In this document: piece after piece, positions 21,323-31,903 of the stretch
Layout of the letters: each line of letters begins with the position of its first letter
Numbering within the stretch: position 1 is the first letter of the stretch
Assembly: GCA_033819885.1 (NCBI GenBank)
Contig: JAQYUZ010000037.1
Span: 62,001-126,000, forward strand
Length of the DNA stretch: 64,000 nt
Reading direction: 5' to 3'
Source: Microbotryomycetes sp. JL201
Lineage: Eukaryota > Basidiomycota > Microbotryomycetes
Position numbers and translations under genes: made by a program
The notes under the pieces: model-generated
Told to the model about the DNA's origin: nothing
The model's input: only the letters and a program-made list of their open reading frames with translations
Databases searched by the model: none

Positions 21323-22124
21323 ATGTCACTACGATCAGCGCTCGGTCCTGCTGTCAAGGAGCTCCGAGTGTTCGGCTGCCAGTCGTCGTCTGGCTCCGCA
21401 GGTGTTCGGTACGTTGCAGAACGCGCGTGGGCGAATGTGCCGCTCTGTCACGCATCTATTCGCCTCGCATCGTGGATCGAATGTCTTGCATTCGCACCGC
21501 TCGTCTAGCGATTACAGCCAGCTGACCTCTGCTCACTTACCATGGTGCTTGTGCGCCTGCTCGCCGACTCGTTTCCAACCTTGTGCCGCCCATTCTACGT
21601 CTCTGATTCATATCGACGCACTCACGCGAACTCATTTGTTGCTCTGATCCACCGAATTGCTTGCTGCTGATGGCTGGCTTGCACGACTCGCACGCATTCC
21701 GGTCTCGAAACAGCGCCTTTATTCAAACATCTTACCCACATGTCAAGAAGGCCAATCCCGACTTGCCTATCTTGATTCGTGAGGCCTTGGGCACACCTGC
21801 GAGGGCGTTTGCTCGTTTCGGTAAGCTTCGTATCCGGCGAACGGGGCACGGCGTTCATGAGGTTGTTACGGACCGTGGAAATGGCTCAGTTCAACATGTC
21901 TCGCGAAGTGGAGCACATGATCCGTCCGCTCGGCTTGTGCTCCAACGTGGACGGCGGGTCATTCGTCCTATCCTCATGGCGCCACCGCAATGGGTCTCGG
22001 GGATCGCCCAGCACTGACACGACACTCTCCTCGTACAGATCGCGGTGTCGAAAAGGTTGTATCTTTGGAAGGCGTCAAGAGTGCAGAAGAGGTCGAGCAA
22101 AAGATTGCAAGCTTGATCAAGTGA
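21323..22124 (+). CDS. NADH:ubiquinone oxidoreductase B8 subunit (NDUFA2-like)
   Basis: Three exons (21323-21408, 21714-21820, 22039-22124) give 92 residues: MSLRSALGPAVKELRVFGCQ.., AFIQTSYPHVKKANPDLPIL, ALGTPARAFARF and a Lys-rich C-terminal helix ending in IASLIK. This is the thioredoxin-fold L51/S25/CI-B8 domain in its complex I form. It is an accessory subunit of the peripheral arm in the inner mitochondrial membrane. The first intron (305 nt) is long for this window. Length and motif order match the family. Confidence 0.92.
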
Positions 22125-22473
22125 AGAGGCGGCCGCGTGGCGTGACCTTTCCCAGGAGTGAGAAGGAGCAATGCTTGTAAAATAGACATTTTGCACTGGG
22201 CCCACATGATGAGTATCCAGTGGCGATGAAATCGATCCAGAGGCATAGTGCCGCCGGTTACGATGCTCTGTGCCCTGGACGAGTCCACTTTATGACATGC
22301 CTTAGTATAGCACATTCACTTACAATATCTTCAATATGTATGAGAGTCAAAGACTGAGTTTCTTGCGATTTGGCAGTCCATGCCCAGACCTTCGTCGACA
22401 GGCCCCCTATTCGTCAGCCAACTGTCGAGCGGGCCCGCACGACCATTGTTCCTCGTTCGCCCCGCCGCCCAAT
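22125..22473. other. Intergenic region, eS24 promoter
   Basis: About 350 bp containing the 3' end of the complex I gene and the promoter of the ribosomal protein gene. Nothing else was recognised. Confidence 0.5.
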
Positions 22474-23375
22474 ATGGTCAGTCTGCCTCTTGAGCGGCTT
22501 GTGTGCAGTATTCTCGACAATGCCGTCCAGCAAATGCTCCCACTCGCCCGCCTGCTCCCATGGCTTCGGGTCCCTTCCGACAGAAAAATCGAAAAGTTGA
22601 CCGCGAGCCGCCGTGCACGCGAGCAACGCCGCGCACGAACCTGAAACAGCTCAGGACGCAGGTTGTTCGTATAAAGGACAGGTTGGGCCGGGCGAGGAAC
22701 TTTTGTTGGACGACTGCAAGGCGCAACGGCAGCAACACGAGGCGGAGGTTCGCGCGATCATGGCGCTGACACGCGCTGTGCCCTTTTACACAGGATCCCA
22801 ACGGCCCCGTGACGATCCGCACTCGCAAGTTCATCACCAACCCTCTGCTTCAACGCAAGCAGATGGTTGTCGATGTCCTTCACCCGACCCGACCCAACGT
22901 CTCCAAGGACGAGCTCCGAGACAAACTTGCTGCCATGTACAAGGCACCCAAGGAGCAGGTTATCGTCTTTGGCTTCCGCACTCAATTCGGTGGTGGAAAG
23001 TCTACTGGTTTCGCTCTCGTCTACGAATCGAAGGAGTCGCTCAGGTTCGAGCCCAGGTACCGATTGGTTCGCGTACGTTCATACACCAACTGCTCTGCGT
23101 TTCAAGAAGCGGGTTCGGCTGACTGCTCACTCCAATGCTGCACAGTTCGGCTTGGCTGAGAAGAAGGAGAAGGCTGGCCGCAAGCTCCGCAAGGAACGCA
23201 AGAACCGTGCCAAGAAGTTCCGCGGTACGCAGGGACCTGTATTATATCGCTGCACTTTTGATAGCTGACTTGGCTCTCGCCCCGTTTCTTCTCCGCCCTC
23301 GCGCGTTTCTCGCTCGGACATACGACGACAGGCACTGCCAAGGTCAAGAAGGCCGATGCAGGCAAGAAGAAGTAA
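22474..23375 (+). CDS. RPS24: 40S ribosomal protein eS24
   Basis: Exon 1 is only the ATG (22474-22476), followed by a 317-nt intron. Then 22794-23072, about 23146-23224 and 23332-23375. The 134-residue product reads [18 protein letters not shown].., [31 protein letters not shown], a basic [16 protein letters not shown] segment and a GKKK end. An intron directly after the start codon is common in fungal ribosomal-protein genes. No snoRNA C/D boxes were found in the long first intron. The identification is secure. Confidence 0.95.
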
Positions 23376-23759
23376 ACAGCCCCTTTCCGCCATGGGATGG
23401 GCAGTGGTCGTTTCATTCCGACTTCTCGGCTGGAATTGGGGCTTTGTGGACCGATCAGCGGAGGAGACTTCAGGATGTTTACGATGGCAGGGGGAGAGAA
23501 CGAGACGAGACGAGACAGAGAGATCTATTTCTTTCTTGTTGTTCTTTTGGGAAAAGGTGCAGGTTCGGATGCTCTGTCCCGAGCCTGTATTTTGTGGTTG
23601 CAACATCAGAGCTTGGATACTTATAATGGCTGCTCGCTGTCGGCAAGATCGTTGTGCCTGCTCAAAGGAAAGTTGTTGAGTCATGTTGCGATTTGTCTGC
23701 TTCCAAAGCGCGTACAAGAAGACGCGGCCGGCCGATTCGTACTCCATCATTCCGTCCAC
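23376..23759. other. Intergenic region
   Basis: About 380 bp. The reading frame of the next gene happens to stay open upstream through this stretch, but it shows no conserved motif and the first good ATG with a targeting-like start is at 23760. Confidence 0.5.
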
Positions 23760-24440
23760 ATGTCGCGCCGCGCCTTCTCCACAGCGTCGAGACTAGCGCA
23801 GGAAGCGTTTTCATCAGCGAGGAGAAGTGTAGAAGGCTCTTCAAAAGCCCGACTGGCGCGCACGAAAGACCCGCTGTCGTCGTCAACGCGCGCTGAACAC
23901 TACGTTCTCGAGGGGGGCAACCGGTTTATTGTCCGACCACCACCTTCAACATTGCCGCCAATACTCCCTGTGCCGTCAACATCGTCGTCCTCATCTCCGA
24001 CTGACGCTCCGAGCGGCAGCGTCAACGCGACCGCCGCTTTTGCAGCTGCATTCATTGCACCGTCAACATCACGAAATACACGGAGCATTTTTGGTCTTGA
24101 TCAGTTGTCTGAAACACCGTCTTTCGAGCACCTTTTGCCGCCGACTCGCAAGACCGCTTCGGGTGTACCTAGAAAACTTTCAGATGCCCAAGTTGCCGAG
24201 CTACAACAGCTGAGGCGGTCGGATCCTGCAGCATGGACCAGGTCGAAGCTAGCTGCAAAGTTTGGCATTTCGGCAAATGCGGTCGGAACGCTCGGGTTTG
24301 GCAAGGGAATGGAGGCGAAAGTGGCAGCACAGGCAAGACAGTTGCAAGTAGAGCAGGCGCAGGCCCGCAGAGAGCAAAGGTGGGGCTGGAAGAAACAAAT
24401 TGCCCGGCAGGAGAGGAGGAGCCGCAGGGCAGAGTGGTAG
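23760..24440 (+). CDS. MRPL20: Mitochondrial large-subunit ribosomal protein MRPL20 (mL58)
   Basis: Single exon, 226 residues. It starts MSRRAFSTASRLAQEAFSSA, a typical mitochondrial targeting peptide. The C-terminal half has the MRP-L20 pattern: PRKLSDAQVAELQQLR, DPAAWTRSKLAAKFGIS, VGTLGFGKGMEAK and RREQRWGWKKQIARQERR. The central region is low-complexity. The start was chosen because the frame upstream lacks targeting character. The family call rests on the conserved WTRSKLA..F.IS and RWGWKK blocks. Confidence 0.85.
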   Translation: MSRRAFSTASRLAQEAFSSARRSVEGSSKARLARTKDPLSSSTRAEHYVLEGGNRFIVRPPPSTLPPILPVPSTSSSSSPTDAPSGSVNATAAFAAAFIAPSTSRNTRSIFGLDQLSETPSFEHLLPPTRKTASGVPRKLSDAQVAELQQLRRSDPAAWTRSKLAAKFGISANAVGTLGFGKGMEAKVAAQARQLQVEQAQARREQRWGWKKQIARQERRSRRAEW

Positions 24441-24921
24441 GCGTGCGCCTAAACGCATCCGGGGCGGCGCGTTGTAGTCATGTGCCTGGCACGTTCTATT
24501 GCTAGTATCGTGACGTCCGAGATATCCGTCCTTGTTCCACGACGCCTTCATGGGGGCGACTAGCAGATGTAGCGTGCGGCGATACTGCTGTGGCGTTTGC
24601 AAACCTTGAGCCGCTGGCGTTTCTTGATCGATCATCTGCTTCGGATGGAAATTATATCTGATTGAAGTGAAGCTTGCCTAATTATGCAACCCTAGCCCAT
24701 CGTTTTGAGCTCCACTTCTCGCTCAGTCCACCTCGGTCCTGCTCAGCGGCTTTGCCAAGGAAGGAGCACAGGCCCAATCAGATCGTCCAGAATAGCTTGC
24801 GATTTCCTACGCTGGCTGCTGCACTCAAAATAACTGCGGGCACAGAGCACCGAGGGCCCGTGCGCCTGGCGTTGCATCGGCGCTCCCTGCAAGACTACAG
24901 CGCTGACACAAGCACTCGGAA
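24441..24921. other. Intergenic region
   Basis: About 480 bp holding a 3' end and a promoter. No gene, repeat or RNA was recognised. Confidence 0.5.
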
Positions 24922-26533
24922 ATGCCTTTGAATCCGAATGCATCTGCCTTCGCCCCGTGAGTTATGCCTGTATGGTCTCAATCGGCCAATGATGCAGAGG
25001 GGCCCGCGCGTCGCTCAACCGATCCGCGTAAACGCTCGCAGTTCATGGTCTGCGCCCTCTGAACCAAGTCCTCCGCCCAACGACAACTCTCCAGCATGCC
25101 GATTGAGTGAGCAGGCGCAAGACCTCGTGCTCGACTTCGTTCGCGAGACGTCCAGCGTTCTCGTAGCGGAGCGAACGTTCGCTGCAATCTGCATCACGAG
25201 TCGACACTGGCTCGAAGCAGGACAACGTGCCTTGTACCGAGCTCCATTGGCTGCAAGACGAGCCACGTGGCCACGTGCGCACGCCCTGCTCAACACTTTG
25301 CGCTCTCGTCTGGGCCTGGCAGCTCAAGTCAAAGATCTACGCATGCTCGGACGCCGTGTTGCAGAACTCGGATATCTCAGCAAGCAGGCCGAGCCTTCGT
25401 TCAACCGCAAGAAGCGCCCTAGTCGCAAGCAACCAAAAGCAGAGAACCTCGAGCTTCGCGGATCAAGATCGGCCTGGGCGCTTGAAGTAATCCGCTCATG
25501 CCCACTTAGCAAGGTGGTCGGTATCGCGCTCGGTACTGCACTCAAGGTACAAGATGTGCTTGACTCGATGGCTCGAAGCGTCGAACACATAGAAGTCGTC
25601 CGCGTCGGCCGGCTCTCTCACGTGACAGCATATGAGGAGGTCAACCAGCTCGTGACATCTCGGCCGTTCAAGTCTGTCGGCTTTTCCAATTTTGACAACG
25701 CCCAATCGGTAGAGCAAGAGGATTCGATACAATTTGTCATGCCCGAAAACGTTCGAGTTGTTCCAACAATTGACGACGTCCTCTTGCACAACTCGTTGCA
25801 AGATGCGCTGCTCAGGTGGAGCATCTTCAAGCAGCCGGCGATCCATGTAAAAAACCTTAGAGTCAATACCAAATCGATCAGTGACGAGATCACAGGCATT
25901 GGAATCATCCGTCGGGTCCTCGAAGGACAAGCAGCGCACCTCGAGACTCTCCAAATCGAAAGCACCTCGCCAGAACACAAACGCAAGGTCTACATCCAAA
26001 CATACGACATGGATTTAAAAGGGTTCATCGACTGTTCCGAACTTGGTGGCGTTCGTTGGCACCTTTTTAGCCGCTTGACGCATGTAGCCCTGCACGGCTT
26101 TCAAGGTTTCGATTCCAAGATGATCGAGAAGATGGTCGGTCAACTCGCTGTCTTAACCAGCTTGTCACTCCAAGATTCGACGTGGACTGACGTTGAAGAT
26201 TTCGACGAGATGTACCATGGACGCTTTCGCACATTGACTCTGCATATCGAGACGCTACATCGTCAAACACCTACCCTCAAGCGATACGACCTTGGAGTGA
26301 TGCCTCTGACGTCTGGTGACCTGATTTACGAAGCGTTGGATGAGCTCGGCACTTCGCTCGACATGCTCATCACCTGTCAACTTGCCAAACAAGGTGGCTT
26401 TCGTGGCGGCCGAGCTTTGCATGATTCCGACTACATGGAGCTCATCATCCGTCAACTCGAAGCAGAAGCGTTTTCGGACGACCTTTGGGAATCTGACCTG
26501 GATGATGACTTGACACTCTTCTACGACTACTGA
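24922..26533 (+). CDS. F-box-like / leucine-rich protein
   Basis: The frame is open from ATG 24938 to TGA 26533 (531 residues). A better model starts at ATG 24922 (MPLNPNASAFAP), splices a GTGAGT intron (24957-25041) and continues SWSAPSEPSPPP.., about 508 residues. Near residues 30-75 lies an F-box-like helix set: LSEQAQDLVLDFV, TFAAICITSRHWLEAGQRALYR. The rest has scattered Leu-rich segments (LTSLSLQDSTW, HIETLQIE-type spacing) and an acidic end, DLWESDLDDDLTLF. This looks like a fungal F-box/LRR adaptor of an SCF ubiquitin ligase, but no close relative is recognised. The function is inferred from the fold pattern only. Confidence 0.6.
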
Positions 26534-27515
26534 CTGGAGACTGCGCTTCCCAGCTGATTCTCTTCTGGTCTTTTTATTGTTGTTGATAGTTTGCTTGCAG
26601 TCACTTTCAATCAGAATGCCACTGTCGCCAGTGAAATCAATTTAGGCGCTCTACGGAGTCGGGAGGCTGTTTGGGTGTTGGTATCGCCCCAAAAGTTCAA
26701 ATTCGCGACCTTGTTAATCCCCTTTGGATACCGCAGTTTAAAGTAGCACACATCAGGTCAGGCGCGAGCCAAAATGGGCAAACGCACGCTTTTACACGGT
26801 CGCCAAGGCCAAGACAAACGGCTACTCGCGGCGAAGGCGTCGAGAGCACCGTACTTTGACTATGAATGAGAATTGTGATTGCCAAGAGCTTTTGAGTAGC
26901 TCAAAATACCCCTCGAATGGAACGCGCGCTAGCCAGGTTTTGCAGGATTTATGTCGTCGGTAGAGCAAAAATTTCGGAGACAGTTTCTCAGCGCGCATCT
27001 ACCTGAAATTGGAGAGGCGTGATTGGGCAATGGCCTTCATTCGCCTGCGTGCATGTTTCTAGGCGCGAAGACGGGCAGGCCGCACTGAGCTCGGGCCTCG
27101 TCGTCATCAACGGCGCTTCGCTGTGGATGTTCAAGCGATCGATAGCATGAGGTTTTCTCCTACCGTCTTCGGTCTTCATCAATGGTCGCAATACTGCCGT
27201 ACCCGTTGAGTATGTAATGCCAGACCGATCCGCCTCGTCTGGACGAGAGGCGCGCCACTCGTAGCCAAACCTTCCTATTCCGTCGCGATGAACCGAATGA
27301 GCGGACCCGAAGCGAGTGCCGCCTATTTCTGCCTAGCCCACAATCTAAGCAAATCATAATTGAACAAGTCGGCGAGGCAGGAAGGGCCGCCTGAGACTTT
27401 TGACTTTGGTGTTTCGTCACTTTGCGCGCAAACGCACTGGGACGACGAACCGGCCAGCTTACGTTCTGGTGACGACGTTTGCGGTGCTACACCAAAGTGG
27501 CACCACTGTTGTCTG
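26534..27515. other. Intergenic region
   Basis: Nearly 1 kb with no supported gene on either strand. Only short open frames without conserved features are present. It probably holds the 3' end of the F-box gene and a long promoter. Confidence 0.5.
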
Positions 27516-30285
27516 ATGATCTCGTCCCGCCAACCTCCGAGCATGACTAGCTCGCACGGAGGTCGCCACAAGGACCCGATCCAGCTCAAGGCGACAGAGG
27601 CGGCGGGCAAGTCCCGCTTGACGGGCTCTGCCCCACCACCGCCAGGCTTGGCAATCAATTACAATCTAGACTACACCCAGTCGGCCAAGACGCAAGACCG
27701 CGGCCTTTACCAGGCGCCAAAGCCGAGCCAAACGCGGGCGAGGCCAGTCAAGGCAAGTTCTCGAAGCGCACCAGAGATCGCTCGGGGTGCGGGCGAACCC
27801 TACAAGCAGCTCGAGCATGCTTGCTTCTACATGCTGAGGTGTCAAAGCGGTTGCTGACTCGATCAAATTGGCTTGCGGTCAGCAGGATGACGACGAAGCA
27901 ACGGCTGCTGCTACTCGCCGAGACAAGCCGTTTCAACCTGCTTTCGACGCCGAGGCCGACGTCAGCAACCGCGTCGAGAGTGTGTTTGACTTGTATGCCG
28001 ACATGACTTCTGGCGATGAAGATGAAAGTCGCTCTCACGTTGCTTCAGAGCCAATCATCGAAGAAGAGCCAGAAGACGAGAACGCTGGCGACGAGCCAAA
28101 GCACAATGTAGACAACCCATGGGACACGCGAGGCGAGACAGGGCTGTATGGTGGCGGCGGACGGGGCGCAGACGACCGTGAGACGGGCTGGGTCAGCAAT
28201 TATGCGATCCAAGCTGCAGGAGGTCGCACTACCGGCCTAGAAGAAGATTTGAGGTTCACGGACGAGGACGGCGGTGCAGACCATTCGCGTACAGAGAGAC
28301 TCGATTCTGCTGCAACATATCGTGCGCAGGACCGGCGCCGCTCGTCCGAGGAGACCGAACAATCCTCGTACGAGCCCAAGACTCCTGTCACCGCGGCATT
28401 CCCGACGACTCAGGTTTATGTTCCGTCAGACTACATGCCATCATCTCCGACGAGGTCTGGAGCCATGCCAGAGCCCAAGACGCCCGAATCGCGCAAAGAG
28501 GACCGTCGACGTTTCCAAGTCTCAAAGCCGTCGCCTGCCAATGTCAAAGAATCCATTTCGCCGCCGCTTTCGCCCGGTTTTGAGCACGACTTGAGAACGC
28601 GACAGCAAGCACAAATGCCAGCTCAGAGGACGGGCTTCAAAGCCAAGTTTGCGCCGTCAAAAAGTACGTCTGCAGGTCTCCACATCAAGCACCCGCATCC
28701 TTTGCCGGACACGCCCCCTCAAGCGCCTGTTCACAAAGTAGATTCGGCCCTGCTGTCCAAGAGTCAGCCGGAGACGCCGAGTCCGGCACGCCGCAAGTCG
28801 TTCAGATGGACTGGTCGATCGAAAAAGACGCCTCAAATCTCGGCACCGATCCTGCCAGAGGGTTTTGTCGAGTCTCTTGGCATGGAGACTGTTCCTTTGA
28901 CTCCAGGAATGAAAGCTCCCGCTGCAGGTGCGATCAACATGCCGCAGACGCCACCGATCACGCCCAATGGCGCCGGACAACGATCGCCATCAGGCGCAGG
29001 TAGCCACACGGGTTCTGACCATCAATCACCGGCGAGTTCGATCAGATCCGCCGGCAACAAGATCAATCGCAAGGAAGCGCCTCGACCGCAACGCATTCCG
29101 AACCGACCAAACTATGTCCCGCCGAGACCGATGCAACTCGGTGACCCGATCGAACTTAGCCCGGCAGTTGGCCCGAGGTCGTCAACGCCTAGTAACAGTG
29201 AAGCAATACCGCAGCCTCAGCGACCGCTGGCAAGTCCCATTCGCCTCGGTCCTTCAGCACGACCAAATCTGGTTGGTGGCGAAACGGATGCACGGAACGG
29301 TTTCAGGAACGCCCCCAACAGTTCTGTTCAGTCCGAATCGTCCGCAACAAAGTCGCTAGCGGCGATAGCACAAACCCGCAAGCTGTACTTGAACGGGGTG
29401 AAGGAGGAACGAGCACGACAAGAAGCCTCTTTGTCGCCGGTGCCTTCGAGCACGTCGGTTCAACGACCTCAAGTGTCGCCGTCCGATTCGTCACTGCTAC
29501 CAAGCAATTCACCGCTGGCGACACCGACCAAGGCAGATGCCAACGGGTTCCGTAACCCTTGGGGCGCACCCGTGTCTGTGCCGCCTTCTTCGATTGCACA
29601 ACAACAGCACGGTGAAGGCATCCGAGACTCTGTTGCAACGTCCATCTCGTCTTCTGATCATTTCGGTACCGCCCATACGACAAACGTGTTTCATCCGACT
29701 GGCTCGAACCGCAAACAATCTGCCACGTCATCGTCTTCAAGAAACACTGTCGACCCGAGGATGTACCGCGCCACAACTACTCCGAGCGGGTATTCGGCAT
29801 CAGATCTGGCGCACTTGAAGTGTCAATCTGTTGACGACGATGAAGACGAGCAAGACCAAGAATCAAAGAGAGGCAGAGACGCGAGACGGTCAAACATATC
29901 GGGAGTGACGACAGACTATAGCAGCAATGCAGAGTATGATCATCGCAACTCTACGAGCTCAGCATACTCGGACTTGAGCAACTTTGATGACTATCCAGAC
30001 TTGGACAACTACGCTCATAACTTTGGATCGTCGTCGGACGTAAAGATCGGAGATTCGGTCGCTCCTAAACGTGGCTCGCGTACGTCAAGAGGTAGCGCCG
30101 GCGCAGATTCGTTCAGTCATCTCAGGTCAACTCAACCGCTCAACTTGAGCAAAAAGCCACTGCCTTCGACGAACGAATTCAGCAACCAACAGCACCAGTC
30201 AGCTTCCTCGACATCTGCCCCTAGGTTTGCCACGACGTCGGGGTCAGCTATCGGCAACACGGGATTCACAAACCCATTCGGTTGA
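27516..30285 (+). CDS. Large disordered Ser/Pro-rich protein
   Basis: Two exons give about 879 residues: 27516-27752 (MISSRQPPSMTSSHGG.. to RARPVK) and about 27883-30285. The intron appears to start with GC (GCAAGT) and ends CAG at 27882 or 27885. With it, both exons join in phase 0 to the acidic DDDEATAAA stretch. The protein is dominated by Ser, Pro, Thr and Arg, with many proline-directed phosphorylation-type sites (PKTP, DTPPQAP, ETPSPARR). A basic patch KSFRWTGRSKK is followed by P.TP, and the protein ends TNPFG, an NPF motif as bound by EH domains. No catalytic domain is visible. It could be a cytoskeletal, endocytic or polarity scaffold, but this is a guess. Confidence 0.7.
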
Positions 30286-30516
30286 ACAATCCGACCCCGT
30301 TCCGTCCTCGTCTGTAGCATTGCTTAATTCTTCTCATTTACGACTACTCATTTGTGTATGACGAAGCTTCTTTGTTTCCGTGTTGGATGTAAGACTTAAT
30401 GCGATGCTGGTTGTTCTAAGTCTGCCTTTCTTGCGAGCCACAACGATTCAAAGAGCAACAACATAGATCCTGAGATTACACCACGATGTACAACACGCTT
30501 TGTCTTCGGACGACAA

Positions 30517-31560
30517 TCATGGAATTTCTTCCGCCTTTAGCGACTGCAATAATTGATCTTGCAAGCTCGTCAGTTCCCGACTGTCGATCGCCTTGAGCGT
30601 TTCCATGGCCTGCGAGACAATTTCAGCATCGTATCGAGAGCTCTTTCAGCTTGTAAGTAATCCGTGATGGAGATTCTCACCTTTACAAAGTCTTGTGCCA
30701 TCTCTCGCAGTTGAGTTTCCGTCCGGTCTACCGTCGCTTGATGCTGCAAGATTTGTTGAAATGTCGCTTGGTTCTGCTCCGCTAGCTATGTTTCGTTTTT
30801 TGTTTTTTTTTTTGTTTTTTTTTTTTTTTTTTTTTTTCAGGAGTTTGATTTTCGATTCAGCGTAATCAAAAGGGTCGAGGTTGAATCAATGCTTACGGCA
30901 ATCCGCTTTGCCTTCAGGTCTTCTGTCGCCTGACGTAACACTGGCACGGTCGCGCTCGGAATTGAGATTGAACCGTCTGCACCATAGCTTTAAAGGGCGC
31001 AGAGAACGAGGGTGAGCTGGTTACTTCGCCTGTGGGTCCAGTAGAGGACTTACAAAAACATGTTTCTGGGCTCGTCGCCTCGAGCTTTGGCTTGCTTCGC
31101 TTCCTCGACGACCTTGTCTAGTTGATTCGCTCGTTCGATAAATTCGTACTTTTTGCACGTTTGGGCCCACAAGACCTGTGCGCGAGTGCATTCGCTTTAG
31201 CGGGTAGGGCCGCCACTTGGCCCAGCTCTATCTGACCAGCACAGAACGAAAGACGAAACTGACCGGTATCCGCTCATCAAAATCTTTGACGAATTGTTGC
31301 TTCAAGTTTGTCAACGTTGCCGTCAAGTGTTGTTTTGCCAAAGCCGGGTCGTTATCGTAAGCTCGCTGGTAGGCTTGGTCAAGTTCCGGAAAGCATTCGA
31401 GCATGGCCTTGTCTGTTAACGTCTTTGTTACTTTGCTTGATGCGCGCATGAGGGCGTCTTGAGTGATTTCGGCGCGTTTGCCGAGCGGCGCGAGCGGCGT
31501 GTCTGACGTAGACGCGTCAGGGGCCGCAGATGGAATGCTAGACGCATTTGGATCCACCAT
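30517..31560 (-). CDS. NNF1: Kinetochore protein Nnf1 (PMF1-like), MIS12/MIND complex
   Basis: Five exons (31560-31264, 31175-31054, 30987-30897, 30785-30681, about 30610-30517) give about 235 residues. After a Ser/Pro-rich start come ALMRASSKVTKTLTDKAML, FPELDQAY and FVKDFDERIPVLWAQTCKKYEFIERANQLDKVVEEA. This matches the Nnf1/PMF1 pattern of an 'FPEL' motif, a helix ending at a basic-aromatic segment, then 'N.LD..V.EA'. A C-terminal coiled coil (QATFQQILQHQATVDRTETQ) follows. Nnf1 is a MIND/MIS12 subunit linking the inner kinetochore to Ndc80. Intron 3 carries a long A/T homopolymer. The call rests on pattern, not on alignment. Confidence 0.78.
30786..30840 (-). repeat. Poly(T)/poly(A) tract inside NNF1 intron 3
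   Basis: The plus strand has long T runs broken by single Gs (about 30790-30838), that is, poly(A) on the coding strand of NNF1 just before the intron's 3' splice site. This is the longest homopolymer seen in the window. Confidence 0.9.
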
Positions 31561-31903
31561 CGGAGCTACAGTCGGTGATGTCTTGGGCTACGAGTGCGTG
31601 TGAGCGGGCGCGTCGACGGCGCGAGTTCAGTCAACAAATGACAATCGCGTGCTGGCGTCTACAGTTGAGCGTGACAGTAGAAGCGTGTATGTGTATTGAT
31701 TGAGACAGTGGATGCGGGATCGAGTGCCGCGGTCTTGATGGGAAAGATGAGATCAGGCGGGCTTTGACAGAGCGCGCGCACGATGGCGCGCACACGTTCG
31801 GCGTTCAATGTTGATCAATTTCGGTTTGCAATTTCAAAAGCTAACAGCCGATAGAATCACTTTCGAAAGAAAGCGAGAGTACACAGAGAGGTCTTTGCAA
31901 GTC
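31561..31903. other. Intergenic region, NNF1 promoter
   Basis: About 340 bp between two minus-strand genes. No gene or repeat was recognised. Confidence 0.5.

Noticed and set aside
22477-22792. snoRNA inside the long first intron of RPS24
   Set aside because: No C/D box pair or H/ACA hairpin pattern could be seen.
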